Shown one piece after another: positions 25,345-32,265 of a stretch of DNA of 32,687 bases. Both the position numbers and the translations under genes were made by a program. The stretch lies in assembly GCF_016876135.2 (NCBI RefSeq), contig NZ_JACAOD020000009.1, positions 1-32,687 of the forward strand. Reading direction: 5' to 3'. The DNA is from Candidatus Phytoplasma meliae (GTDB taxonomy: Bacteria; Bacillota_I; Bacilli_A; Acholeplasmatales; Acholeplasmataceae). The notes beneath the pieces are model-generated. The model ran no database searches. It was not told where the DNA came from and saw only the letters and a list, made by a program, of their open reading frames with translations. The first letter of the stretch is position 1; every line of letters begins with the position of its first letter.

Positions 25345-25692
25345 ATGAATACAGTAATTTTAAGTGGTTATATTGGGCAAGACCCACAAATTAAAATAAC
25401 CAAAAATAAAGCTTATGTAATTAATTTTTCATTAGCTACTAAAAGAACAGTTAAAATTAATGATAAATATGAATATTTGACTGATTGGCATTATATTACT
25501 GCTTTTGGCGAATATAATTCTAAAATAATTAAAAAAGGATATTTTGCAATTATTAAAGGCAATTTAAGAGAAACTAAATATAATAAGGATGGCAAAGATA
25601 TTCGTTATTATGGCGTTTTTGCTGATAATATAGAAATTGTAGAAACTGTTAAAAAAGGTAAATCAGGTTTTGATGATGGATCACCTTTTTAA
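25345..25692 (+). CDS. ssb: Single-stranded DNA-binding protein
   Basis: A 115-aa OB-fold SSB: MNTVILSGYIGQDPQIK start, NFSLATKR strand, DWHYITAFGE and the acidic tip GFDDGSPF, which in SSBs recruits partner proteins. The disordered linker is short, so the protein is smaller than chromosomal SSB (about 150-180 aa), as with other plasmid and phage copies. AAAGGAA precedes the ATG. It would coat the displaced strand during rolling-circle replication. A chromosomal ssb, if present, lies outside the window. Confidence 0.93.
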   Translation: MNTVILSGYIGQDPQIKITKNKAYVINFSLATKRTVKINDKYEYLTDWHYITAFGEYNSKIIKKGYFAIIKGNLRETKYNKDGKDIRYYGVFADNIEIVETVKKGKSGFDDGSPF

Positions 25693-25717
25693 TTTAATTT
25701 AGAAAGGAGTAATTAAA

Positions 25718-26191
25718 TTGAATTTAGAACAAATAATTATTAATATTTTTCAATCTAAAACATTTATTTCTTTAATTTCTCTTTTATTTGGCGGTTTAAT
25801 ATATTGGTTTTATTTATATCTTAAAGAATTAAAAAATAAATATGAATTCAGTGATGAATTGAGAGATGTAGTTAATAATTATATTAAAAATGGCTCAATT
25901 ACTGTTAAAGAATTTGGAGCATTAATTAGAGTAGTAGCTCATATGGGTAACTATTTAGGAATATATAAAGAACATGTTCAAAGAATGATTAAAGAATTTG
26001 GAGAACATGGTGGCCTTAATTTTTCCGAGGGTATTTTTGATGAAAAAAATAATAACCAAGAAAATAAAAAAGATGAATCAAATGATTTAGATAAATTATT
26101 AAAAGAAAATTTAGAATTAAAAAAAAGATTATCTAATTTAAAAAATCCTTTAATAGTAGAAAATATTGAAGATAATGAAAATATTTTTTAA
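25718..26191 (+). CDS. N-terminally anchored cytosolic protein, TTG start, unknown function
   Basis: 157 aa. The start is TTG 25718, supported by AAAGGAG seven bases upstream and the lack of an ATG. One span at about 15-35 is followed by a compact middle domain (DVVNNYIKNGSITVKEFGALIRVVAHMG...) and an acidic, helical, possibly coiled-coil tail at 115-145 (DLDKLLKENLELKKRL). The next gene overlaps its end by 17 bases in another frame, so both are probably made together and may form a membrane complex. I recognise no family. Confidence 0.7.
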   Translation: MNLEQIIINIFQSKTFISLISLLFGGLIYWFYLYLKELKNKYEFSDELRDVVNNYIKNGSITVKEFGALIRVVAHMGNYLGIYKEHVQRMIKEFGEHGGLNFSEGIFDEKNNNQENKKDESNDLDKLLKENLELKKRLSNLKNPLIVENIEDNENIF

Positions 26192-26852
26192 TTTTGATTT
26201 ATTAAAATATTTATTTACTTTTTTATTTTCTTTTAAGTATTTTTTCTTTTTATTATATGATTTATTTTATAATATTTTTTTAACTAAATCATCTTTTTTA
26301 TTTAATTATGAGGTTGGTTGGAATAAAAATTTTATTATTATTTTTAATTTTACTAAAATGATATTTATTTTTATATGGGAACAACTAACTACTTTAATTT
26401 ATCCTTTAAAATTATTTTCTTCTTTATTTAATTTTTTAATTGATATTTTATTAATTTTTAAAGAAGTTTTTGTAAAAATTAAGGATTTTATTTCAATGTT
26501 TGTTACTGAAATTTTTAGTTATAAAAAATTCGATGCTGATAATAGTTGGTGGGAAAAATTAGTAGAAGTAGTAAAATTAATTTTTAGTGTTACTATTGGT
26601 GGTCTTGTTATTTATTTTATGAAAGAAATCCAAGCATTTATTTTAGCAGCTTTTTCTAAAATAGGTGATTTATTATTTAAAATTGTTTTAAGAATATTAG
26701 ATATTTTTGTAATTGTTCTTAAAATATGGTTATTATTATTGAAAAATGTTATAATAATATTAAGTTTTGTTTTATCATTTTTAATAAATATTATTTATTT
26801 ATATGTATTTGATGATAATAAAAATAATGCTTTAATTATTTTTAATAATTAA
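26175..26852 (+). CDS. Multi-span membrane protein of the element, unknown function
   Basis: 225 aa from ATG 26175 (a TTG at 26166 is also open, but the ATG is favoured). It is extremely rich in Phe, Ile and Leu, with about five or six spans; hydrophobic clusters lie at roughly 5-35, 50-70, 80-98, 138-158 and 175-215, with a charged, Trp-containing segment FDADNSWWEKL between. The 17-base overlap with the preceding anchored protein implies coupled translation. Candidates are a secretion or DNA-transfer channel or a virion-export protein, all speculative. Confidence 0.7.
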   Translation: MKIFFNFDLLKYLFTFLFSFKYFFFLLYDLFYNIFLTKSSFLFNYEVGWNKNFIIIFNFTKMIFIFIWEQLTTLIYPLKLFSSLFNFLIDILLIFKEVFVKIKDFISMFVTEIFSYKKFDADNSWWEKLVEVVKLIFSVTIGGLVIYFMKEIQAFILAAFSKIGDLLFKIVLRILDIFVIVLKIWLLLLKNVIIILSFVLSFLINIIYLYVFDDNKNNALIIFNN

Positions 26853-26875
26853 AAAAATTATAGGAGAAAAATTAT

Positions 26876-28252
26876 ATGCATACTTTTAAATTTAGAGGTA
26901 GATATTTGAAAACAATCCCTTTTATTATTGTTACTGGTACTTTAATTCTTTGTATTTTAATGATTGGTTCAGCTGCTTATCAATATCATTTAGAAACTGA
27001 GGAAAGACGTAAATTACAAAACATAGATATTGTACAAAAAGCAAAAGAAATGAATAATTTATTATATGAAACTAATAATAAGTTAGAAAAAGAAAATAAG
27101 GAATTAAGCTTAGAAAATGAATCATTAAAGTTTGAATGTTATTGTGAAATTAAAGAAAATCAAACAAAAGAGTACTATACAAAAATTACTAAGGAATTAA
27201 TAAAAGAAGAAAACTTAGAAGGAGAAACTAAGTTTTATAAAATAAAACAACCAAACTTTAAAGTTTATCAAAAGATGGGAGCAACTCCTAAGCAACTTAA
27301 AGAATTAGGATGTGTTGCAAAAGACCTAAAAGAATTAGGATATACTGCAAAAGAACTAAAAGATGCTGGATACACGTTTAAAGACATAAAAGTTGCTGGA
27401 TATACATTGAAGGAATTAGAAAATAAAAGCTATTTAATTTATTCAATGGAAGAAATTAGAGAAGTGGGATATACTGTAAAAGAGTTAAAAGATTATGGTT
27501 ATACAGCTAAGTTATTAAAAAGTTATAGATATACAGCACAAAAACTAAAAGATGCAGGCTTTACTCTTCAAGAACTAAAAGATGCAGGATATACTGCAAA
27601 AGAAATGAAAGAAGCAGGTTATACTGCAAAAGAACTAAAAGATGCGGGATATACAGCACAAGAACTAAAAGCTGCGGGTTATACTGTAAAAGAGCTAAAA
27701 GAAACGGGATATACAGCAAAAGAACTAAAAGAAGTGGGTTATGCTGTAAAAGGTTTTAAAGAAATGGGTTATACAATACAAGAACTAAAAGATACAGGCT
27801 ATACTCTTAAAGAGTTTAAAGAAGCAGGTTATACTGCAAAAGAACTAAAAGATGCGAATTGTGGAACGTCGTATTTAAAAGACCTAGGCGATTTGGTTTG
27901 TGAAGCGTTGTATTTAAAAGAAGCGGGATATACAGTGCAAGAACTAAAAGCTGCAGGATATACAATTGAGGAACTAAAAGGTGCAAACTGTGTTCTTGAG
28001 CGATTTAAAGAAATAAAATTTGATTTTAAAGGTTTAAAATATTTGCCGAAAATCAGCTATTACTCCGGAAGTGACTACATAATCTACTCCATCATTGAAT
28101 ACGACGATAACGGAAAGAAGGCCAAATATACACAATACAACAAAGATGGCATTATTTACTCCGTTTTCGAATATAACCAAAACGGAAAACTCATTAAAAT
28201 AACATTCTACAACAAAGATGGTACTATTGAATCCGTCGACGATATAGGTTAA
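26876..28252 (+). CDS. Anchored decapeptide-repeat protein with DUF2963-like C-terminus
   Basis: 458 aa. One span at about 13-35 with basic residues before it; a helical, coiled-coil-like part at 55-85; then about 24 repeats of ten residues (consensus AKELKDAGYT) from about 137 to 390, degenerate in places; then a tail (about 395-455) with repeated YNxDGxI-type motifs, as in the phytoplasma DUF2963 domain. The repeats are 30 bp at DNA level. From about 28043 the codons change to C-ending ones (TAC, AAC, GAC, TCC), unlike the rest of the protein, suggesting the tail was added by recombination. The topology suggests that the long repeat region is outside the cell or facing the host. No function assigned. 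Confidence 0.8.
   Translation: MHTFKFRGRYLKTIPFIIVTGTLILCILMIGSAAYQYHLETEERRKLQNIDIVQKAKEMNNLLYETNNKLEKENKELSLENESLKFECYCEIKENQTKEYYTKITKELIKEENLEGETKFYKIKQPNFKVYQKMGATPKQLKELGCVAKDLKELGYTAKELKDAGYTFKDIKVAGYTLKELENKSYLIYSMEEIREVGYTVKELKDYGYTAKLLKSYRYTAQKLKDAGFTLQELKDAGYTAKEMKEAGYTAKELKDAGYTAQELKAAGYTVKELKETGYTAKELKEVGYAVKGFKEMGYTIQELKDTGYTLKEFKEAGYTAKELKDANCGTSYLKDLGDLVCEALYLKEAGYTVQELKAAGYTIEELKGANCVLERFKEIKFDFKGLKYLPKISYYSGSDYIIYSIIEYDDNGKKAKYTQYNKDGIIYSVFEYNQNGKLIKITFYNKDGTIESVDDIG
27285..28042 (+). repeat. 30-bp (10-residue) coding repeat array
   Basis: About 24 in-frame units encoding variations on LKDAGYTAKE, with the array in near-perfect ten-residue register over residues 191-330. 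Unit-to-unit identity is highest near 27540-27850, indicating recent local duplication. Confidence 0.9.
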
Positions 28253-28316
28253 ATCCAACTACTATCTAACTTAGTTTGGCTTTTAATGTATAAACATATA
28301 TAAAAGGATAAAAAAA

Positions 28317-28463
28317 ATGGAAAGTAAACATGAAATAGGTACTGATGTTTTCTTAATACTTGCTGTAATATTGGCAGTTTTTCTATTCTTTTGCAAAAAA
28401 ACAACCAAAGAGGTAGAAGCTGAATCGGAAGAATTGGAAATTATGTACAATAAGAGAATATAA
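28317..28463 (+). CDS. Short single-span membrane protein of the element (48 aa)
   Basis: It begins MESKHEIGTDVFLILAVILA: a short polar N-terminus, one span at about 10-26, then a charged, mostly acidic tail (KKTTKEVEAESEELE). AAAAGGA lies six to seven bases upstream of the ATG. It sits 64 bases after the repeat protein. It could be a phage-coat-like or accessory membrane peptide, but no family is recognised. Confidence 0.65.
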   Translation: MESKHEIGTDVFLILAVILAVFLFFCKKTTKEVEAESEELEIMYNKRI

Positions 28464-28480
28464 TTAACAAGTAAAACCAT

Positions 28481-28514
28481 TAAAGGGGGTTAGCTTAATA
28501 AGGCGACCCCTTTA
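28481..28514. repeat. GC-rich hairpin
   Basis: TAAAGGGG (28481-28488) pairs with CCCCTTTA (28507-28514) around an 18-base loop. It may end the preceding transcript or be part of the origin; without a T-run the second is a little more likely. Confidence 0.5.
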
Positions 28515-28664
28515 CATGGAGCAAGGATTTACTCAGCAAGAAGGGAGAACGCACCACAAAATGCAAAAATCACCCTCTTTTCACCCCCCCTTTCTTTTTT
28601 AGATCTGTGTTTGCTGATTCCGTTTGTTTCATCCTCACACAATTAAAGATGTCTTTTTTAAGAG

Positions 28665-28826
28665 AGCTTGGTCGCTTCATCCGCTTGTCAATCCTCACAA
28701 TATATCAAACATTAAGCTTGACAAAATCGAATGTAAAAAAAAGAATTTTTTTTATGTGAGATTTTGGGCTTAATGTTATATTGTGAGTTAGGATTGACAA
28801 GAACGGATAAATGAAGTGACTAAGCT
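28665..28826. repeat. Long imperfect palindrome, candidate rolling-circle origin
   Basis: Left arm 28665-28717 and right arm 28768-28826 are imperfect reverse complements over about 53-59 bases, with short bulges. Shared blocks include TTGTCAATCCT, CTCACAATAT, ACATTAAGC and CACTTCAT/CGCTTCAT. The loop of about 50 bases has an A-run and a T-run. It lies 36 bases upstream of the HUH Rep gene, where double-strand or single-strand origins of rolling-circle replicons often lie. Confidence 0.7.
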
Positions 28827-28862
28827 ATATTATATTTATCAAATTACAAAGGAAAATTAATT

Positions 28863-30734
28863 ATGCTATATTTAAATGAATTTACAATGAATAAAGAGGA
28901 TGTTAAATTATCTTTTCATGCTCAAAAAATGTTTAATTCAATTAATAATAATAAAAGTTTAAGTATTTTTGAAAAAGAAAAAATTAAAAAAGATTACCAA
29001 AATAATTTATTTTTTTTCAAAACTACTGATTTTGGTTTAGGTTGTGTTTCTCATTTTACTAATTTACACCTTTATCGTCTTATTTCATCGATGCAAGATA
29101 ATAGATTAAAAAATATTAAAAAACAAAAAATAGCTTTTATTCATCATGAATTAAAGGAATTTGGTTATAATTTTTCTAATTCCGAAATTATAGATGATTT
29201 TAATTATTTTTATTTTTTGGCTAAAACTAATTATAATTTAAAAGATAATAAAGAAAAAGTAAAATTTATTAAAGATAAAATAAAAGAATTACCTCAATTT
29301 AATAATTTTAAAAGTTATTTTGATAATGAATATTATTTAAAATTAGAAAACAATGATAAAAAATTAAATCAAATTTATAAAAATATTTGTTTAATTATTG
29401 GCAAAGATAAAGATAATTTAATTGTTAATAAACCAATTAATATTGAAAGTAAATTAATAGATATTAAAAGAAATATTAGACAATCTAAAAATAATGCTCG
29501 TTTTAAAGCTATTTATAATTTTGCAAATGAAAATAAAATTAGTTGGCTAACTCTTACTTTAGCCCATCATAATCATAATGGTTCTTTATCACCAGAGGTT
29601 AAAGATTTAAATAAAGTTCAAAAATTAGTTAAAGAATTTATTAATAAATTACGTTTTAATTATTATAAATATTTAAAATCCAAAAAATATCATATTTTAA
29701 GCATTAAAAAATATTTAAAAAAGTTTAAATATTTTATAGCCTCTCAATTACAAATTAAAGGTGTTTGGCATTTTCATATTATGTTTAATATTGATTTATT
29801 AAAAATTTTTGGTTTTACTAATAAAATGATGTGTCAAAAAAAAGGTTTGTTATCTAATTCAGAATTTTATGAAAATAAAACATATTATTATGATCGTGGC
29901 AAGAAATATAATATTGATAATGGATGGAAAATTAGTGAAAATCAAAACTTAATTATTCCTAATGTTTTTAAATTATGGGCTGATATTGTTAATAGTAAAA
30001 GTGGATTACCTAATTTAAAAAGATTAAATCCACGTTCTCAAAATTTACAAATATTTTATAAAGATAATAAACAAACTAATAAATTAGAAATTAATGAATG
30101 TCAATTAAAAAAAAATATTATTCATAAAGATAGTTCCTTTATTATTGCTGAGTATGTTAGTAAATATGATGCTGGTTTAAGTGATAAAGAAATTAAAAAA
30201 ATGATTTTACAAAAGAAAAATCATTTAATTGGTAAACGTTTATTTCAATTTTCTTTAAGTTGTAAAAAATTACCTATTACTAAAACTATAAAATATTTAC
30301 CTTTTGATTTAAAACACTCTCAATATCATTTAACAGGTTTTTATCTTAGAAATATTTTAGATTTTAAGAAAGGTCATCCGTTTTTTAAATTATTAAGAAA
30401 TGATATTTTAAGAACAAATAATAAAAAATTTTGTTTTAAAGAAAATAGTTTAAATGCAATTGATTTTGAAAAAAATAAGAATCAATATTTATATAAATAT
30501 ATTGAATTTAAAGGCAAATTATCTTTTTTTTATGGAACAATTTTTTATGCCAAAAAATTGTTTAAAAATTATTTTAATAGTAAAAAATATTTTAAGATAT
30601 GTTTATTATTAAATAAATGTTTTAATCTTAATAAATTAGAAACATATGAGAAATTTAGTAATAATTTAGATAAACAAATAAGATATACTCAATTTAATAA
30701 TTATATTAATCCTTTATATCAACGATTTACTTAA
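28863..30734 (+). CDS. HUH-endonuclease replication initiator with two-tyrosine motif
   Basis: 623 aa. Rolling-circle motif 1 is the strand WLTLTLAH (228-235), motif 2 is VWHFHIMF with metal-binding H303 and H305, and motif 3 is EYVSKY with Y431 and Y435. A YxxKY pair matches the two-tyrosine class (phiX174 gpA and related phage and plasmid initiators), which nick and religate alternately. A Lys-rich 220-aa N-terminal region and a C-terminal region of about 190 aa have no visible helicase motifs, unlike the Rep-helicase fusions of some phytoplasma plasmids; the separate helicase gene fits that. Ribosome-binding site AAAGGAAAA precedes the ATG. It likely acts at the palindrome just upstream. 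Family-level assignment is motif-based. Confidence 0.8.
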   Translation: MLYLNEFTMNKEDVKLSFHAQKMFNSINNNKSLSIFEKEKIKKDYQNNLFFFKTTDFGLGCVSHFTNLHLYRLISSMQDNRLKNIKKQKIAFIHHELKEFGYNFSNSEIIDDFNYFYFLAKTNYNLKDNKEKVKFIKDKIKELPQFNNFKSYFDNEYYLKLENNDKKLNQIYKNICLIIGKDKDNLIVNKPINIESKLIDIKRNIRQSKNNARFKAIYNFANENKISWLTLTLAHHNHNGSLSPEVKDLNKVQKLVKEFINKLRFNYYKYLKSKKYHILSIKKYLKKFKYFIASQLQIKGVWHFHIMFNIDLLKIFGFTNKMMCQKKGLLSNSEFYENKTYYYDRGKKYNIDNGWKISENQNLIIPNVFKLWADIVNSKSGLPNLKRLNPRSQNLQIFYKDNKQTNKLEINECQLKKNIIHKDSSFIIAEYVSKYDAGLSDKEIKKMILQKKNHLIGKRLFQFSLSCKKLPITKTIKYLPFDLKHSQYHLTGFYLRNILDFKKGHPFFKLLRNDILRTNNKKFCFKENSLNAIDFEKNKNQYLYKYIEFKGKLSFFYGTIFYAKKLFKNYFNSKKYFKICLLLNKCFNLNKLETYEKFSNNLDKQIRYTQFNNYINPLYQRFT

Positions 30735-30806
30735 ATTTAAATATTTAAATATTAAATATCAAGAAAGGATTTTATTTTAATTTTTAATTTAATTATCATA
30801 TATTTT

Positions 30807-30830
30807 ACCCTCTTTTTTAGAGGGTTTTTG
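30807..30830 (+). terminator. Intrinsic terminator after rep
   Basis: ACCCTCT (30807-30813), loop TTTTT, AGAGGGT (30819-30825), then T residues. It ends the element's main operon. Confidence 0.8.
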
Positions 30831-30875
30831 GTGTTGTTTTTGTAATTTTTATGTTATAAAACCTTAAAATTAAGG

Positions 30876-30881
30876 TATAAT
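30876..30881 (+). promoter_or_regulatory. Outward-facing -10 element near the right end of the element
   Basis: TATAAT 38 bases before a 14-codon ORF (ATG 30919), with TTATAA at 30854-30859 as a weak -35. In the integrated form it points into the interrupted lepA as antisense; in a circle it would read across the joined ends into the first gene (23444). Confidence 0.4.
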
Positions 30882-30963
30882 ATAAGTATAAATAGTGAAA
30901 GATAAAGGTTAGTTATAAATGTCAATTCCCAAAGCAAAAATAAATAACTTTCAAATTCTTTAA

Positions 30964-30982
30964 CACTTATCACCTATTCCCC
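30964..30982 (-). repeat. Right terminal inverted repeat
   Basis: Read on the minus strand it is GGGGAATAGGTGATAAGTG; 16 of 19 bases are identical to the left end. Confidence 0.9.
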
Positions 30983-30987
30983 CTTGA
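30983..30987. repeat. Right copy of the 5-bp target-site duplication
   Basis: CTTGA, matching 23368-23372. It is part of the lepA codons for Ile-Gln-Glu. Confidence 0.75.
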
Positions 30988-32118
30988 ATAATTTCCATAT
31001 GCAAAAGCCCTAAAAAACCAGTCCTAAAACCTAAACCTAAAGCCGAAGAACTTTCAGGTTCAAAAATTAAAGAAGAATCATTTAGTTTTAGCTTTTCTAA
31101 AGCTTCTTTTAAGATTTCATACTTATTAGTTTCAACAGGATAAAGGCCACAAAAAACAACTGAATTCATTTGTTTATAACCAGGTAAAGGAACAAGTGCT
31201 GGTTTATTTTGAGAGGTAATAGTATCACCTACTCTAATATGATCAATATTTTTAATAGCAGCAGTAAGATATCCGACATCTCCTGGAGCTAAAAATTCCT
31301 TCATAGCTTGCTTAGGATTATAAACCCCTACTTCAACTACTTCATAAGTCTGATTACTAGCCATAAAACGGATTTGATCTCCTTTTTTAACTGTTCCATT
31401 AATTAACCTAATTGAAGGAACTACCCCTTTATAAGAGTCAAAATAAGAATCAAAAATTAAAGCTTGCAAAGGTTGATTAGGATCTCCTTGAGGTGACTTA
31501 ATCTGAGTAACAATAGTTTCTAAAATCTCTATGACTCCTAACCCAGTTTTACCACTAGCCAAAATAGCATTATCAGATGGAATATTAAGGGTTTCTTCAA
31601 TCTCTTTTTTAACTTTATTAACATCGGCACTAGGAAGATCTATTTTATTAAGAACAGGAATAATAGTTAAATTATTATCTTTAGCTAAATAAACATTAGC
31701 TAAGGTTTGCGCTTGAATCCCTTGAGCTGCATCAATCACTAATAAAGCTCCTTCACAAGCAGCTAAAGAACGAGATACTTCATAACTAAAATCAACATGA
31801 CCAGGAGTATCAATTAAATGCATCACATATGTTTTACCATCACGCGCTTGATAAAAAATTTCAACAGCATTTAATTTAATAGTAATCCCTCTTTCTCTTT
31901 CTAAATCCATTGAATCAAGGATTTGATTTTGCATAATCCTTTTATCAATTGTTCCTGTAAGCTCTAAAATACGGTCAGCTAAAGTAGATTTTCCATGATC
32001 AATATGAGCAATAATGGAAAAATTACGGATATGTTTTTGTCGTTCTTTTATTTTTTCTATATTCATATTTGTTATCCTTTAAGCCTTAATGATCTTTGCT
32101 TTTTGCTTTAATAATAAT

Positions 32119-32124
32119 ATTATA
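32119..32124 (-). promoter_or_regulatory. lepA promoter, extended -10
   Basis: On the minus strand TG-T-TATAAT about 50 bases before the lepA start, with TTAATC some 18 bases upstream as a weak -35. It fits the TGTTATA(A/C)T pattern seen at other sites in the window. Confidence 0.5.
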
Positions 32125-32220
32125 ACATATAGTCATCTTTTTGATTAAAGGTTTTATATATTTTAAGGTAATCCCTGCTTTGTAACACTATGATATTATT
32201 TTAAAAAATAGTTTTAAATA

Positions 32221-32250
32221 AAAAAGACTCAAGTTTTATTGAGTCTTTTT
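32221..32250. terminator. Intrinsic terminator, strong
   Basis: AAAAAGACTCAA (32221-32232) / TTGAGTCTTTTT (32239-32250), a perfect 12-bp stem with a 6-base loop. It ends the minus-strand repeat-protein gene before lepA. Confidence 0.85.
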
Positions 32251-32265
32251 GATGATAATTATAAA

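Larger units (their letters stand above)
28464..28862. other. Non-coding region of the element with candidate replication origin
   Basis: It is more GC-rich than its surroundings, with a C-run near 28584-28591. It holds a hairpin at 28481-28514 and the long imperfect palindrome at 28665-28826. ATCCTCACA occurs at about 28631 and 28690, and an inverted form at 28781-28796. No ORF is supported here. Its position directly before rep fits an origin. Confidence 0.6.
23373..30982 (+). mobile_element. 7.6-kb integrated replicon-like element inside lepA
   Basis: It is bounded by inverted repeats AAAGAATAGGTGATAAGTG (left) and the complement of GGGGAATAGGTGATAAGTG (right) and flanked by CTTGA on both sides. 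All genes are on plus, opposite to lepA: two short membrane peptides, a UvrD/Rep-type helicase, SSB, an anchored protein, a multi-span protein, a decapeptide-repeat protein with DUF2963-like tail, another short membrane peptide, and an HUH Rep next to a long palindrome. This content suggests a rolling-circle plasmid or ssDNA-phage-like replicon that entered the chromosome. I see no DDE transposase, tyrosine or serine recombinase. It differs from PMUs as I know them (no tra5, dnaB, dnaG, tmk, himA). Confidence 0.9.
30960..32066 (-). pseudogene. lepA: lepA, 5' fragment (GTPase part of elongation factor 4)
   Basis: 368 aa, ending abnormally in GGIGDKC from element sequence after the true LepA residues HMEIIQ. 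LepA is a ribosome-associated GTPase that back-translocates or rescues stalled ribosomes. Intact motifs: G1 AHIDHGKST at 20-28, G2 ERGITI at 58-63, G3 DTPGH at 86-90 and NKID at 140-143. Domains I, II and part of III are present; the rest of III, IV and the LepA-specific C-terminal domain are in the fragment at 22634-23372. A truncated protein would be made from its normal AAAGGA leader but would lack the domain that contacts tRNA. Confidence 0.95.

Noticed and set aside
27285..28042. CRISPR or satellite array
   Set aside because: The 30-bp repeats are in frame, without spacers, and code a clear decapeptide repeat.
28034..28258. Minus-strand ORF of 74 aa
   Set aside because: It is antisense to the DUF2963-like tail and has no ribosome-binding site; it exists because of the codon shift there.
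28464..28664. tRNA or small structured RNA in the GC-richer stretch
   Set aside because: No cloverleaf, T-loop GTTCRANNC or CCA-end arrangement could be found; only a simple hairpin.
30735..30790. A further gene after rep, based on AAGAAAGGA near 30763
   Set aside because: No start codon follows at a useful distance and the terminator comes 40 bases later; possibly a lost gene.
23373..30982. Classification of the element as a PMU
   Set aside because: ssb and DUF2963-like content is shared, but tra5, dnaB, dnaG, tmk, himA and hflB are absent, and the terminal repeats are only 19 bp.
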